Source: Sunxiuqinia sp965230765 (GTDB lineage: Bacteria; Bacteroidota; Bacteroidia; Bacteroidales; Prolixibacteraceae). From it: a DNA stretch of 64,000 bases. The stretch is from positions 620,001 through 684,000 of the forward strand of contig CBDDLR010000001.1 in NCBI GenBank assembly GCA_965230765.1, read 5' to 3'. The notes beneath the pieces are model-generated. The model saw only the letters and a program-made list of their open reading frames with translations. It searched no databases and was not told the origin of the DNA. The position numbers and the translations under genes were made by a program. Position 1 is the stretch's first letter. Each line of letters begins with the position of its first letter. This document shows, in pieces, positions 54,657 through 63,173 of this stretch.

Positions 54657-54753
54657 TTGACTGAAATCTGATTTATTTCACTTTTTACCTCCAACTAAAT
54701 CATTTATTTTGTGAACGATAAATTCATGAAACTAATCATCTAATTTTCAAGAT

Positions 54754-55941
54754 ATGTACGGAAAAATCAAACAAGACCTTCAACAAACTCTTGAGGAGTT
54801 AAAAGAACAAGGACTGTATAAAAATGAACGTATCATTACATCATCGCAAAGTTCAGAGATAGAAGTTGGTGATGGAAACGCAGTACTTAATTTCTGTGCG
54901 AACAATTACCTCGGTCTGGCCAATCATCCGGAAGTAATAAAAGCTGCACAAAATGTTATGGGCGAATGGGGCTTTGGTCTTTCATCCGTACGTTTTATTT
55001 GTGGAACCCAAGAAATCCACAAAGAGCTGGAGCGTAAAACTTCTGAATTCCTAGGTACAGAAGACACAATTTTATACTGTGCTGCTTTTGATGCCAATGG
55101 CGGTGTTTTTGAACCACTTCTAGGGCCAGACTCTGCTATTATCTCCGATGAGCTGAACCATGCTTCAATTATCGATGGCGTACGCCTTTGCAAAGCACAA
55201 CGCTTCCGCTACAAGCACTCGAACATGGAAGAACTGGAACAATGCCTGAAAGATGCACAATCAGCTAAATACCGCATTGTAGTTACTGATGGTGTTTTCT
55301 CTATGGACGGAGATCTGGCTAAACTTCCTGAAATTGTTGAACTGTGCGAAAAATACGATGCTCTGGTTATGGTTGATGACTCGCACGGAAGCGGCTACAT
55401 TGGGAAAACCGGACGCGGCGTAGCCGAACATTTTGGATTGCTTGGTAAGATTGACATCATCACCACTACTTTCGGAAAAGCACTGGGTGGTGGAAACGGT
55501 GGCTGTACTTCAGGACGCAAAGAAATTATCGACATGCTTCGCCAACGCTCAAGACCATATTTATTCTCAAACACCTTGGCGCCAGCAACAGTTGGGGCTA
55601 CTTTGAAAGTTTTAGAGATGCTTTCTTCTTCTTCAGAATTGCAAAACCGCACCATGGGAAATGCCAATAATTTCCGCAGTAAAATGGAAGCTGCCGGATT
55701 TGATTTGGTAAAAGGGGAAACTGCCATTGTTCCGGTTATGCTTTACGATGAGCCATTGGCTATCAAATTCGCCGATGAATTACTGAAAGAAGGCATTTAC
55801 GTAATTGGGTTCTGCTTCCCTGTTGTACCACGCGGCAAGGCCAGAATCCGCGTTCAGCTTTCTGCAGCGCATACTCCAGAACAGATTGACAAAGCTGTGG
55901 AAGCGTTTATCAAAGTTGGGAAAAACTTGAAAGTGATCTAA
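54754..55941 (+). CDS. kbl: Glycine C-acetyltransferase (2-amino-3-ketobutyrate CoA ligase)
   Basis: Converts 2-amino-3-oxobutanoate and CoA to glycine and acetyl-CoA in threonine breakdown. The 395-residue fold-type I PLP enzyme has FCANNYLGLANHP (47-59), VDDSHGSGYIG (207-217) and the Schiff-base Lys242 in TTTFGKALGG. Length and sequence pattern match Kbl rather than BioF or serine palmitoyltransferase. No threonine dehydrogenase gene is adjacent. A strong terminator follows. Confidence 0.9.
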   Translation: MYGKIKQDLQQTLEELKEQGLYKNERIITSSQSSEIEVGDGNAVLNFCANNYLGLANHPEVIKAAQNVMGEWGFGLSSVRFICGTQEIHKELERKTSEFLGTEDTILYCAAFDANGGVFEPLLGPDSAIISDELNHASIIDGVRLCKAQRFRYKHSNMEELEQCLKDAQSAKYRIVVTDGVFSMDGDLAKLPEIVELCEKYDALVMVDDSHGSGYIGKTGRGVAEHFGLLGKIDIITTTFGKALGGGNGGCTSGRKEIIDMLRQRSRPYLFSNTLAPATVGATLKVLEMLSSSSELQNRTMGNANNFRSKMEAAGFDLVKGETAIVPVMLYDEPLAIKFADELLKEGIYVIGFCFPVVPRGKARIRVQLSAAHTPEQIDKAVEAFIKVGKNLKVI

Positions 55942-55965
55942 TCATTATTGACTAAAATATTCTAG

Positions 55966-56003
55966 GGATGCCATTTGTCAGTTGACGGATGGCATCCTTT
56001 TTT
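55966..56003 (+). terminator. Terminator after kbl
   Basis: A perfect 9-bp stem, GGATGCCAT (55966-55974) and ATGGCATCC (55989-55997), followed by six T residues. A partial repeat of the arm (GGATGCCATTTTTT) occurs again at 56027-56040. Confidence 0.82.
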
Positions 56004-56067
56004 AGTACTGGCTTTTTTCATTTGAAGGATGCCATTTTTTGTACTGCAAAAAATCCTTTAAAAGTAT

Positions 56068-56075
56068 TAACTTTG
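56068..56075 (+). promoter_or_regulatory. -7 promoter box for the purM-like gene
   Basis: TAACTTTG is an exact TAnnTTTG match 25 nt before the ATG. A TTTG at 56038-56041 is 26 nt upstream, too far for a standard -33 element. Confidence 0.42.
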
Positions 56076-56100
56076 TGCCTCGAAATTACAGACTGATTTT

Positions 56101-57267
56101 ATGAGCGATAGCAGGTATATGGCACGTGGCGTTTCAGCCTCGAAAGAAGATGTTCACAATGCCATCAAAAATATTGACAAGGGATTGTTCCCAAAAGCAT
56201 TTTGCAAGATAATCCCTGACATCTTGGGTGGCGATCCGGATTGGTGCAACATTATGCATGCCGACGGAGCCGGAACAAAATCTTCACTGGCCTACATGTA
56301 CTGGAAAGAAACCGGTGATGTATCGGTATGGAAAGGTATTGCACAAGATGCATTGATCATGAATATTGACGACCTGCTTTGTGTTGGGGCTACCGATAAT
56401 ATTTTGCTTTCATCAACCATTGGGCGCAATAAGAACAAAATACCTGGAGAGGTAATTGCCGCCATCATTAATGGCACAGATGTACTTTGCAATGAGTTAC
56501 AGGAAATGGGTGTAGGTGTCTTCCCAACTGGTGGAGAAACTGCTGATGTAGGTGACTTGGTTCGAACCATTATTGTGGATTCAACGGTTACTTGCCGCAT
56601 GAAACGCTCAGAAGTGATTTCTGCTGATAATATTCAGCCCGGAGATGTAATTGTAGGATTGGCATCATTTGGTCAAGCTTCCTACGAAAAAGAATACAAC
56701 GGAGGGATGGGCAGCAACGGTTTAACTTCTGCGCGCCATGATGTGTTTGCCAACTATTTGGCAGCTAAATTCCCGGAGAGCTTTGATCCTGAAGTGCCTG
56801 CCAATTTGGTTTATTCAGGAAGTAAAAAACTTACTGATGCCATTGAAGGCCTGGGCATTGATGCTGGCAAACTGGTTCTTTCACCTACTCGCACTTATGC
56901 TCCGGTTATTAAAGCAATTCTTGACGATTACAGAAGCGAAGTTCATGGCATGATCCACTGTTCTGGCGGAGCACAAACCAAGGTACTACACTTTGTTGAC
57001 CATGTTCATATTGTAAAAGACAACATGTTTGAAATTCCCCCACTCTATAGGATGATCCAGGAGGAATCGAAAACAGAGTGGGCAGAAATGTACAAAGTGT
57101 TCAACATGGGACATCGCATGGAAATTTATTTGAAACCGGAACACGCACAAGCAATTATCGATATCTCAAAATCATTTAACATTGAAGCACAGATTATTGG
57201 TCGTGTGGAAAGCCATAAAGGCAAAAAACTCACCATTAAATCTGAATACGGAACTTTTGAATATTAA
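56101..57267 (+). CDS. purM: PurM-type AIR synthase (phosphoribosylformylglycinamidine cyclo-ligase)
   Basis: Closes the imidazole ring in purine synthesis (FGAM to AIR, with ATP). The 388-residue PurM-fold protein shows HADGAGTKSSLAY (about 54-66), DALIMNIDDLLCVGA (about 83-97), FPTGGETADVGD and the late MIHCSGGAQTKV and KVFNMGHRMEIYL. It belongs to the longer Bacteroidota type, which differs from the E. coli enzyme in some loops, so catalytic identity is probable, not certain. The prfA gene follows after 74 nt. Confidence 0.85.
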   Translation: MSDSRYMARGVSASKEDVHNAIKNIDKGLFPKAFCKIIPDILGGDPDWCNIMHADGAGTKSSLAYMYWKETGDVSVWKGIAQDALIMNIDDLLCVGATDNILLSSTIGRNKNKIPGEVIAAIINGTDVLCNELQEMGVGVFPTGGETADVGDLVRTIIVDSTVTCRMKRSEVISADNIQPGDVIVGLASFGQASYEKEYNGGMGSNGLTSARHDVFANYLAAKFPESFDPEVPANLVYSGSKKLTDAIEGLGIDAGKLVLSPTRTYAPVIKAILDDYRSEVHGMIHCSGGAQTKVLHFVDHVHIVKDNMFEIPPLYRMIQEESKTEWAEMYKVFNMGHRMEIYLKPEHAQAIIDISKSFNIEAQIIGRVESHKGKKLTIKSEYGTFEY

Positions 57268-57303
57268 AAACTTGATACTCGATCTTTGATTCTTGATAAC
57301 TCG

Positions 57304-57338
57304 ATCCAGAATCCAACATCCGGTATCCAGCATCTAGA
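57304..57338. repeat. Degenerate heptanucleotide tandem repeat before prfA
   Basis: Five consecutive 7-nt units: ATCCAGA, ATCCAAC, ATCCGGT, ATCCAGC and ATCTAGA. The array ends 3 nt before the prfA start codon, so it lies in the leader. Looser phrases of the same kind precede it (57274-57303). Confidence 0.6.
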
Positions 57339-57341
57339 AAT

Positions 57342-58424
57342 ATGGCACACGCATTATTAGAAAAATACGAAGCAATTCAACACCGTTTTGACGAGGTTGG
57401 GCAGCAGATTACTGACCCTGAAGTTATAGCGGACATGAAACGTTACATTAAGCTGAACCAGGAATATAAACGATTAGAATCGCTGGTGAATGCTTTCAAG
57501 GAATTTAAAGCTATTGTTGAAAACATTGAATCTGGCAAAGAAATGCTGGCTGAAGAGTCTGATCCTGAAATAAGGGAAATGGCCAAGGAAGAAATCGAAA
57601 CCAGTGAAGCGTTGATTCCTGAAAAAGAAAAAGAAATTAAACTTCTTCTGGTTCCGGCCGATCCTGAAGATAGCAAGAACGCTGTTTTGGAAATCCGGGC
57701 AGGTACTGGAGGTGACGAAGCCAGCATTTTTGCAGGCGACCTTTTCCGCATGTACTCCAAGTATTGCGAGAAAAAAGGATGGCGAATGGAAGTATCCAAT
57801 GTAAATGAAGGAACATCAGGCGGCTATAAAGAAATTGTTGCTACTGTATCCGGACAAGGTGTTTACGGCATCTTGAAATATGAGTCTGGCGTGCACCGTG
57901 TACAGCGAGTTCCACAAACCGAAACACAAGGGCGTGTTCATACTTCTGCGGCATCAGTTGCCGTACTTCCCGAAGCCGAAGAATTCGACATTGAGCTAAA
58001 GAACGAAGATATCCGTCGTGATGAATTCTGTTCATCGGGACCCGGTGGACAGTCGGTGAACACCACTTATTCAGCAATTCGTTTAACGCACATTCCTACA
58101 GGAATCGTAGTTCAATGTCAGGATCAGAAATCGAAATTGAAAAACCTGGATAAGGCCATGGCCGAATTGCGGACACGTATTTACAATATGGAACACCAAA
58201 AATACCTGGATGAAATCGCATCGAAGCGTAAAACCATGGTTTCTACAGGTGACCGTTCGGCTAAAATCCGCACCTACAACTGGCCGCAAGGTCGTGTTAC
58301 TGATCACCGCATAAACCTGACCCTGTATAACCTTCAGGCAATTATTAATGGTGACATTGACGAAGTAATTGAGAAACTACAGGTTGAGGAAAATGCTGAG
58401 AAACTAAAAGAAGCTGAAATTTAG
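57342..58424 (+). CDS. prfA: Peptide chain release factor 1
   Basis: Recognises UAA and UAG and triggers peptide release. The 360-residue protein has the N-terminal helical domain, GTGGDEASIFAGDLFRMY (about 121-138), the codon-recognition tripeptide PQT (191-193, PxT type as in RF1) and the catalytic GGQ (235-237) in SSGPGGQSVN. The glutamine is the target of PrmC, encoded at 16.8 kb. A strong hairpin terminator follows. Confidence 0.95.
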   Translation: MAHALLEKYEAIQHRFDEVGQQITDPEVIADMKRYIKLNQEYKRLESLVNAFKEFKAIVENIESGKEMLAEESDPEIREMAKEEIETSEALIPEKEKEIKLLLVPADPEDSKNAVLEIRAGTGGDEASIFAGDLFRMYSKYCEKKGWRMEVSNVNEGTSGGYKEIVATVSGQGVYGILKYESGVHRVQRVPQTETQGRVHTSAASVAVLPEAEEFDIELKNEDIRRDEFCSSGPGGQSVNTTYSAIRLTHIPTGIVVQCQDQKSKLKNLDKAMAELRTRIYNMEHQKYLDEIASKRKTMVSTGDRSAKIRTYNWPQGRVTDHRINLTLYNLQAIINGDIDEVIEKLQVEENAEKLKEAEI

Positions 58425-58437
58425 CAATCGACAGATA

Positions 58438-58475
58438 GTAAGAGGGTGACTTCGAGTCACCCTCTTACTTATACT
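58438..58475 (+). terminator. Hairpin terminator after prfA
   Basis: A perfect 14-bp stem (58438-58451 with 58455-58468) and a 3-nt loop begins 14 nt past the prfA stop. The following tract (TTATACTTT) is only partly T-rich. pyrF starts 24 nt later. Confidence 0.7.
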
Positions 58476-58491
58476 TTCACAAACAAACACA

Positions 58492-59325
58492 ATGAACAAA
58501 CAACAACTTTTCGAACAGATCAAGAAAAAAAGAAGTTTCCTGTGTGTAGGGCTGGATACCGACATCCTGAAAATCCCAACTCACCTAAAAGAAACTTCCG
58601 ATCCAATATTTGCATTCAATAAAGAAATTATTGATGCGACCCAAGACCTGTGCGTAGCCTACAAACCCAACCTGGCGTTTTATGAAAGCCGCGGGGTTGC
58701 CGGCTGGGAAAGCCTGGAAAAAACAGTGCATTACATTCGTGAAAAATATCCGGAGCAATTCATCATTGCCGATGCCAAACGTGGCGATATTGGCAATACA
58801 TCAAATCTGTATGCCCGGGCATTTTTCGATCACATGGACTTTGATGCAGTAACTGTTGCCCCCTACATGGGTGAAGATTCTGTAAAACCGTTTATGACCT
58901 ACCTGGACAAATGGGTTATTCTGTTGGCACTTACCTCAAACAAAGGGGCTGCCGATTTTCAATATTTAAAAGATGAAGCGTCTGGTGACCAGTTGTTCGA
59001 GTCGGTTTTAAAAACCTCACAAAATTGGGGTGGAAGTGACCAGATGATGTATGTTGTTGGTGCTACAAAAGCCGAAAAGCTGAAAGAAATTCGTGAGATT
59101 GTTCCTGACCACTTCTTACTTGTACCTGGTGTTGGCGCACAAGGTGGAAGTCTGGAAGAAGTTGCACGCAATGGGATGAACGACACGTGCGGATTACTAG
59201 TGAATTCTTCCCGTGGTATTATTTATGCCTCTAACGAAACAGACTTTGCAGACAAAGCCCGCCAGGCAGCTACCGAAGTGCAAGTTGACATGGAAGAACT
59301 GCTTCTTGAAGCAAACTTGCTATAA
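58492..59325 (+). CDS. pyrF: Orotidine 5'-phosphate decarboxylase (subfamily 2)
   Basis: Last step of UMP synthesis. The 277-residue TIM-barrel enzyme has CVGLDTD (18-24), FNKEIIDAT, KPNLAFYE, and the catalytic DAKRGDIGNT with Asp94, Lys96 and Asp99. Length and the FYESRG segment mark it as subfamily 2, the type common in Bacteroidota and Actinobacteria. Its own terminator follows at 59384. Confidence 0.94.
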   Translation: MNKQQLFEQIKKKRSFLCVGLDTDILKIPTHLKETSDPIFAFNKEIIDATQDLCVAYKPNLAFYESRGVAGWESLEKTVHYIREKYPEQFIIADAKRGDIGNTSNLYARAFFDHMDFDAVTVAPYMGEDSVKPFMTYLDKWVILLALTSNKGAADFQYLKDEASGDQLFESVLKTSQNWGGSDQMMYVVGATKAEKLKEIREIVPDHFLLVPGVGAQGGSLEEVARNGMNDTCGLLVNSSRGIIYASNETDFADKARQAATEVQVDMEELLLEANLL

Positions 59326-59383
59326 AACTTTTTAGACCTCCAGACAGTTTGACATTTTCATAAATCAGAATGTCCAAAATATC

Positions 59384-59408
59384 CCCGGCTCAAAAGGCCG
59401 GGTTTTTT
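59384..59408 (+). terminator. Terminator after pyrF
   Basis: Six GC pairs, CCCGGC (59384-59389) and GCCGGG (59397-59402), with a 7-nt loop, run straight into six T residues. Confidence 0.85.
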
Positions 59409-59565
59409 GTTTCTCTATTATTTTTATTTAGATCATTTCCAAATAGGGAATATTTTTCATATATTGCATCCTACTCAAAATTGCTTTTCGGACATACTCT
59501 TAAATTCCTCGGCATGAAGGAATACTACCATCAATGAAACTAATATCTACTTCTAAAAATTCATT

Positions 59566-61014
59566 ATGGCCGTATTTAGAGCAGTTCTGGCAGTCGTACC
59601 TAAAGTGAGAAATGCCATTAAGAAGACTGCTGATTTTATTAAAAAAGTTTACAAGCGAATTGGAAAGGTAATTTGGATTATTCGAGCCATCTTACTCTGG
59701 AACTCAGTTCTCAAACGTCTGGATAGTTTTTTGAAGACCATCCGAAGTTTCTTACGAAAGCTACGCTTAATCCCCATTCCTCAACTCAGGCCAGTCCTTA
59801 CTGCCCTTGGCCGGTTAATCGTTGCCATTCGTAGGGCTATTGCCCCAATGCGACGTTTTCTTCAGCAAAACAAACGAAAGCTGAGTCGGCTCAAAAGGCT
59901 GTTGAAAGAAATCAAGTCGGAACTAAAAGAAACAAGGGGCAAACTGAAATCCATAAACCGAAGGTTGTTACTGATGCAGGTTCTGGCAGCGATACTGGAA
60001 AAACAGCAGGATTTCATTGAGTCGATCATGGGCGAAAAGCTAAAAGCATTACTGTATCGCCTGGTGGGTCGGTTGGATGCTCTTGCACAGGCCCTGGAAA
60101 CAATTGTCACTGCGGCTCTGCTTATTGAAGCGGCTCTCGGAGCAATAATCCAAGCCATTGAGCCACTAATCAGGCAAATCCAAAGTTTTGTTGACGGACT
60201 AAAAAAAGTGTTGGACTTCCTGGCTCCATTAAAAAATGCATTGCAAAAACTGTTGAATGGATTGAATAAGTTAATGCAAAACAAAATTGTCAAATGGATC
60301 ATGGATGGCATTACCTGGCTTATGGATAAGCTGGATGCTTTGTTCAACGCACTCATGGAGAGAATTGGGTTGAATGCACTAATTGACAGGATTGTTCAAA
60401 GTATACCAGGGGTGCAGCAGTTGGTAAATGCCTTAAATCAGCTGAATGATAAACTTAATGAAATGGTTGGCAAGCTAAACGAAATTCGTACAGAAATTCG
60501 AAGGATACGTCAGAAACTTGATGACATTCTTTCTGTTATTGAAAACATCATACAGTTGCTTAAAGGGCTACTGGCATATAAAGCACTCATCGAATTGCAA
60601 ATCCCTGAATTTGTAAGTCTTACAAAAGATCTTAAACCTGAAATCAGCGTGAATGATTTTCTGGAACAGCAAAACGAATTATTAAACAAAATGGAACAAA
60701 ATGATGAGTTTTCACAAGAAATGGCTGTGCTGAATACCGAGCTTGATGAGATGGATTATGTACTCAACACCATTGATGAAGATGCCACTGAAGGACAAAT
60801 AAGCCGAGCAGTTGCACAGTTAAAGAAACTAATGCCTGAAGAAAACTACAGTTATCAATTACAAGAAGGCGAAACCAACATGAGCAAACTCATCAACCAG
60901 GCCATTCGTGAAGAAGTCGCAACACTCAACGATTTTTTGAAACACAACCCTGATATTTCACAGGCTGACAAAAAAGAACTTGCAGAAGCGGTTTCATACA
61001 TTACAGAAGAATAA
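59566..61014 (+). CDS. Large all-helical amphipathic protein, unrecognised
   Basis: A 482-residue protein that I cannot place in a family. It is almost wholly predicted amphipathic helix. Residues 1-140 are very rich in Lys/Arg (for example NKRKLSRLKRLLKEIKSELK), about 150-300 are hydrophobic and Leu/Ala/Ile-rich without a clean membrane helix, and about 350-482 are acidic. It has no cysteine, signal peptide or catalytic motif. Repeated helix-break residues suggest a chain of helical hairpins, as in lipid-binding, tape-measure-like or filament proteins. It is alone between two terminators, so it has its own transcript. Confidence 0.6.
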   Translation: MAVFRAVLAVVPKVRNAIKKTADFIKKVYKRIGKVIWIIRAILLWNSVLKRLDSFLKTIRSFLRKLRLIPIPQLRPVLTALGRLIVAIRRAIAPMRRFLQQNKRKLSRLKRLLKEIKSELKETRGKLKSINRRLLLMQVLAAILEKQQDFIESIMGEKLKALLYRLVGRLDALAQALETIVTAALLIEAALGAIIQAIEPLIRQIQSFVDGLKKVLDFLAPLKNALQKLLNGLNKLMQNKIVKWIMDGITWLMDKLDALFNALMERIGLNALIDRIVQSIPGVQQLVNALNQLNDKLNEMVGKLNEIRTEIRRIRQKLDDILSVIENIIQLLKGLLAYKALIELQIPEFVSLTKDLKPEISVNDFLEQQNELLNKMEQNDEFSQEMAVLNTELDEMDYVLNTIDEDATEGQISRAVAQLKKLMPEENYSYQLQEGETNMSKLINQAIREEVATLNDFLKHNPDISQADKKELAEAVSYITEE

Positions 61015-61037
61015 ATCAACAGATGCCCCAAGTTGAG

Positions 61038-61061
61038 CCCGGTCATTTGACCGGGTTTTTT
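61038..61061 (+). terminator. Terminator after the helical-protein gene
   Basis: An 8-bp stem, CCCGGTCA (61038-61045) and TGACCGGG (61048-61055), followed by six T residues, 23 nt past the stop. The loop of two bases means the outer pairs dominate. Confidence 0.8.
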
Positions 61062-61237
61062 ATTACCAACGGGCTATCCGTCCCGGATAATTATCGGAAT
61101 CTGTTTCTTTTAAATTCCAACACACCTATTCACCCTCTACTTTTCATTAAGCATAAAAATGCTTAACTTGGGATAGATATTTCAAACAAATGCCCCGAAA
61201 TCTAAAAGGTATGAACACATATAAAAAAATTGGGTTA

Positions 61238-61278
61238 ATTTTTCATATTATGAAAAATGTAATAACTTTGTAATTACA
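61238..61278 (+). promoter_or_regulatory. Promoter and palindromic operators of the mazEF-like pair
   Basis: The -7 box TAACTTTG is at 61263-61270 (exact consensus). Immediately upstream is a 21-bp inverted repeat with 9-bp arms, ATTTTTCAT (61238-61246) and ATGAAAAAT (61250-61258). A second palindrome, TGTAATTACA (61269-61278), covers the end of the box. Autorepression by the AbrB/MazE-type antitoxin at these sites is the likely use. Confidence 0.55.
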
Positions 61279-61293
61279 TCATATTGATCAGTT

Positions 61294-61539
61294 ATGGAAG
61301 TTTCAGTAATAAAAATAGGAAATTCAAAGGGTATAAGATTGAGTAAAGCCCTTATTGAAAAATACAACATTAAAGATACGGTTGAGTTGATTCTAGAAAA
61401 GGGGCATATCGTATTAAAACCATTGTCAACACCTCGAAAAGGCTGGGAAAAAGCATTTAAAGAAATGTCAGAAAATGGAGATGACAGACTACTTTTTGAT
61501 GATGTTTTTGAAGATGAAAATCTGGAAGAATGGAAATAA
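61294..61539 (+). CDS. AbrB/MazE-family antitoxin
   Basis: An 81-residue protein. Residues 1-48 form a swapped-hairpin AbrB fold (MEVSVIKIGNSKGIRLSKAL, then DTVELILEKGHIVLKP) that binds DNA as a dimer. The acidic C-terminal tail (about 60-81, DDVFEDENLEEW) is the likely toxin-binding segment. It overlaps the toxin gene by 10 nt, the usual antitoxin-first order, and has palindromes over its promoter. Confidence 0.88.
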   Translation: MEVSVIKIGNSKGIRLSKALIEKYNIKDTVELILEKGHIVLKPLSTPRKGWEKAFKEMSENGDDRLLFDDVFEDENLEEWK

Positions 61540-61853
61540 AACAATATCAGATTGTTTTGGTCAATCTTGATCCAACTATTGGAAGTGAGATCAAAAAAAC
61601 CAGACCTTGCGTTGTCATCTCGCCTGATGAAATGAATAAATACCTCAACACAATAGTTATTGCCCCAATGACAACAAGCTCAAAAAAATACCCAACAAGA
61701 GTAAAGGTAAAACATGACAACAAAATTGGCTGGGTAGTTCTTGATCAAATCAGAACTGTAGATAAACGACGAATAATTAAAACCCTTGGAAGATTAAGCA
61801 GACCTGAAATTAAAGAAACAAAATCGGTATTGAAAGAAACATTTATTGACTAA
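61530..61853 (+). CDS. MazF/PemK-family endoribonuclease toxin
   Basis: A 107-residue toxin. It shows the family landmarks: the early IVLVNLDPTIGSEIKKTRPC (8-27, with the catalytic-loop Arg), VVISPDEMN, VIAPMT and the LDQIRTVDKRRI segment. Members cut mRNA at short sequences and are blocked by MazE binding. Both genes look intact. The sequence specificity of cleavage cannot be told from the sequence. Confidence 0.9.
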   Translation: MEIKQYQIVLVNLDPTIGSEIKKTRPCVVISPDEMNKYLNTIVIAPMTTSSKKYPTRVKVKHDNKIGWVVLDQIRTVDKRRIIKTLGRLSRPEIKETKSVLKETFID

Positions 61854-61874
61854 CAAACTCAATCTCACCACCCC

Positions 61875-63173
61875 ATGAACGAACACTTTATACAATTTAT
61901 CTGGAAGCACCGCTTGTTTGATTCGCAAGAACTGAGGACGAGCGATGGAACAAGCATCACAGTTCTTCACCCCGGACAGCAAAACACCGATGCCGGGCCT
62001 GATTTTTTTAACGCACGGATAAAAATTGAGGGAACAATTTGGGCTGGGAATGTTGAAATCCATCAAAAATCTTCGGATTGGAACCGACACAAACATGATA
62101 AGGATGCAGCTTACGACAATGTAATTTTACAGGTAGTTTTAGACGACGACCAAACGGCAAAAAATACCAAAGGGGAAACAGTTTCAACAGCGGTCATCAA
62201 CTACCCTGTACATTTGGAAACGAATTACCTTGAACTGCTGAAATCCAAAAGCTGGATTTCATGTGCAGACAGGTTTAGTGAGGCTGACTTGATGGAGATG
62301 CGCCTTTGGTTTCATTCGCTGATGATCGAGCGGCTTCAGCAAAAAACAGGGGAAATAGTTGAACGGCTGGAGCTAAACCAAAACGACTGGAACGAAACGT
62401 TCTATCAGTTTCTTGCCCGTAATTTTGGATTTAAAACCAACGCCCTCTCTTTTGAAATGCTCACCAGGGCTGTGCCTTTATCCATTTTAGCAAAACATAA
62501 AAACAATCTTTTTCAACTGGAAGCTTTGTTATTCGGAACTGCTGGATTACTCAATGAAGAATTGCTGGGCGACGACTACTTCCTGGAGTTGCGAAAAGAA
62601 TATTCGTTTCTGTACAAAAAATACAAGCTTAAACCCATTGAGAGCCACTTGTGGAAATTCCTGCGCTTACGGCCTGTCAATTTCCCAAGTTTGCGGATCG
62701 CACAGTTTGCCCAGTTGATTCATCAATCTACTGCTCTGTTTTCGCACCTGGTGGAATTAGAAAAGCCAAAGCAAATCAAGGAACTATTTACACTGAATGC
62801 CTCAGCTTATTGGGACACCCACTATCGTTTTAACAAACTTTCCCCCGAACAAAAGAAACAACTTGGAAGTTCTTCCATCGAAAATATTCTGATCAACACG
62901 GTAGTTCCATTTCTATTTGTGTATGGTGACCGTCACAACCAACACCACCTAAAAGACCGGGCACTCGATTTATTGGAAAACCTGAAGCCGGAGAACAATT
63001 CAATCATTAACAGATGGAAGGAAATGGGTGTAAGCGTGCGATCGGCATTTGAAAGCCAGGCACTGATTCAGCTAAAAAATTGTTACTGCAAACCCAAAAA
63101 ATGCTTAAATTGCCACTTAGGAACCAAATTGATCAAAAAAAACGAAGCAAGTGGCCATGACCCAACCCATTAA
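61875..63173 (+). CDS. DUF2851 family protein
   Basis: A 432-residue protein matching the Bacteroidota DUF2851 family of unknown function: FIQFIWKHRLFD at the N-terminus, HPGQQNTDAGPDFFNARIKI (about 33-52), GNVEIHQKSSDWNRHKHD (about 58-75) and a C-terminal cysteine cluster CYCKPKKCLNCHLG that could bind metal. The central part is helical. The N-terminal region looks nuclease-like (aspartate and ExH patterns), but that is only an impression. Its end overlaps the next gene by 17 nt. Confidence 0.8.
   Translation: MNEHFIQFIWKHRLFDSQELRTSDGTSITVLHPGQQNTDAGPDFFNARIKIEGTIWAGNVEIHQKSSDWNRHKHDKDAAYDNVILQVVLDDDQTAKNTKGETVSTAVINYPVHLETNYLELLKSKSWISCADRFSEADLMEMRLWFHSLMIERLQQKTGEIVERLELNQNDWNETFYQFLARNFGFKTNALSFEMLTRAVPLSILAKHKNNLFQLEALLFGTAGLLNEELLGDDYFLELRKEYSFLYKKYKLKPIESHLWKFLRLRPVNFPSLRIAQFAQLIHQSTALFSHLVELEKPKQIKELFTLNASAYWDTHYRFNKLSPEQKKQLGSSSIENILINTVVPFLFVYGDRHNQHHLKDRALDLLENLKPENNSIINRWKEMGVSVRSAFESQALIQLKNCYCKPKKCLNCHLGTKLIKKNEASGHDPTH

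Larger units (their letters stand above)
54420..54753. other. Intergenic region with MITE-like element and terminator
   Basis: A 334-nt non-coding stretch between the TonB receptor and kbl. It contains the MITE-like element (54436-54585), a terminator hairpin (54627-54652) and the kbl leader. I found no exact TAnnTTTG box before kbl. Confidence 0.6.
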
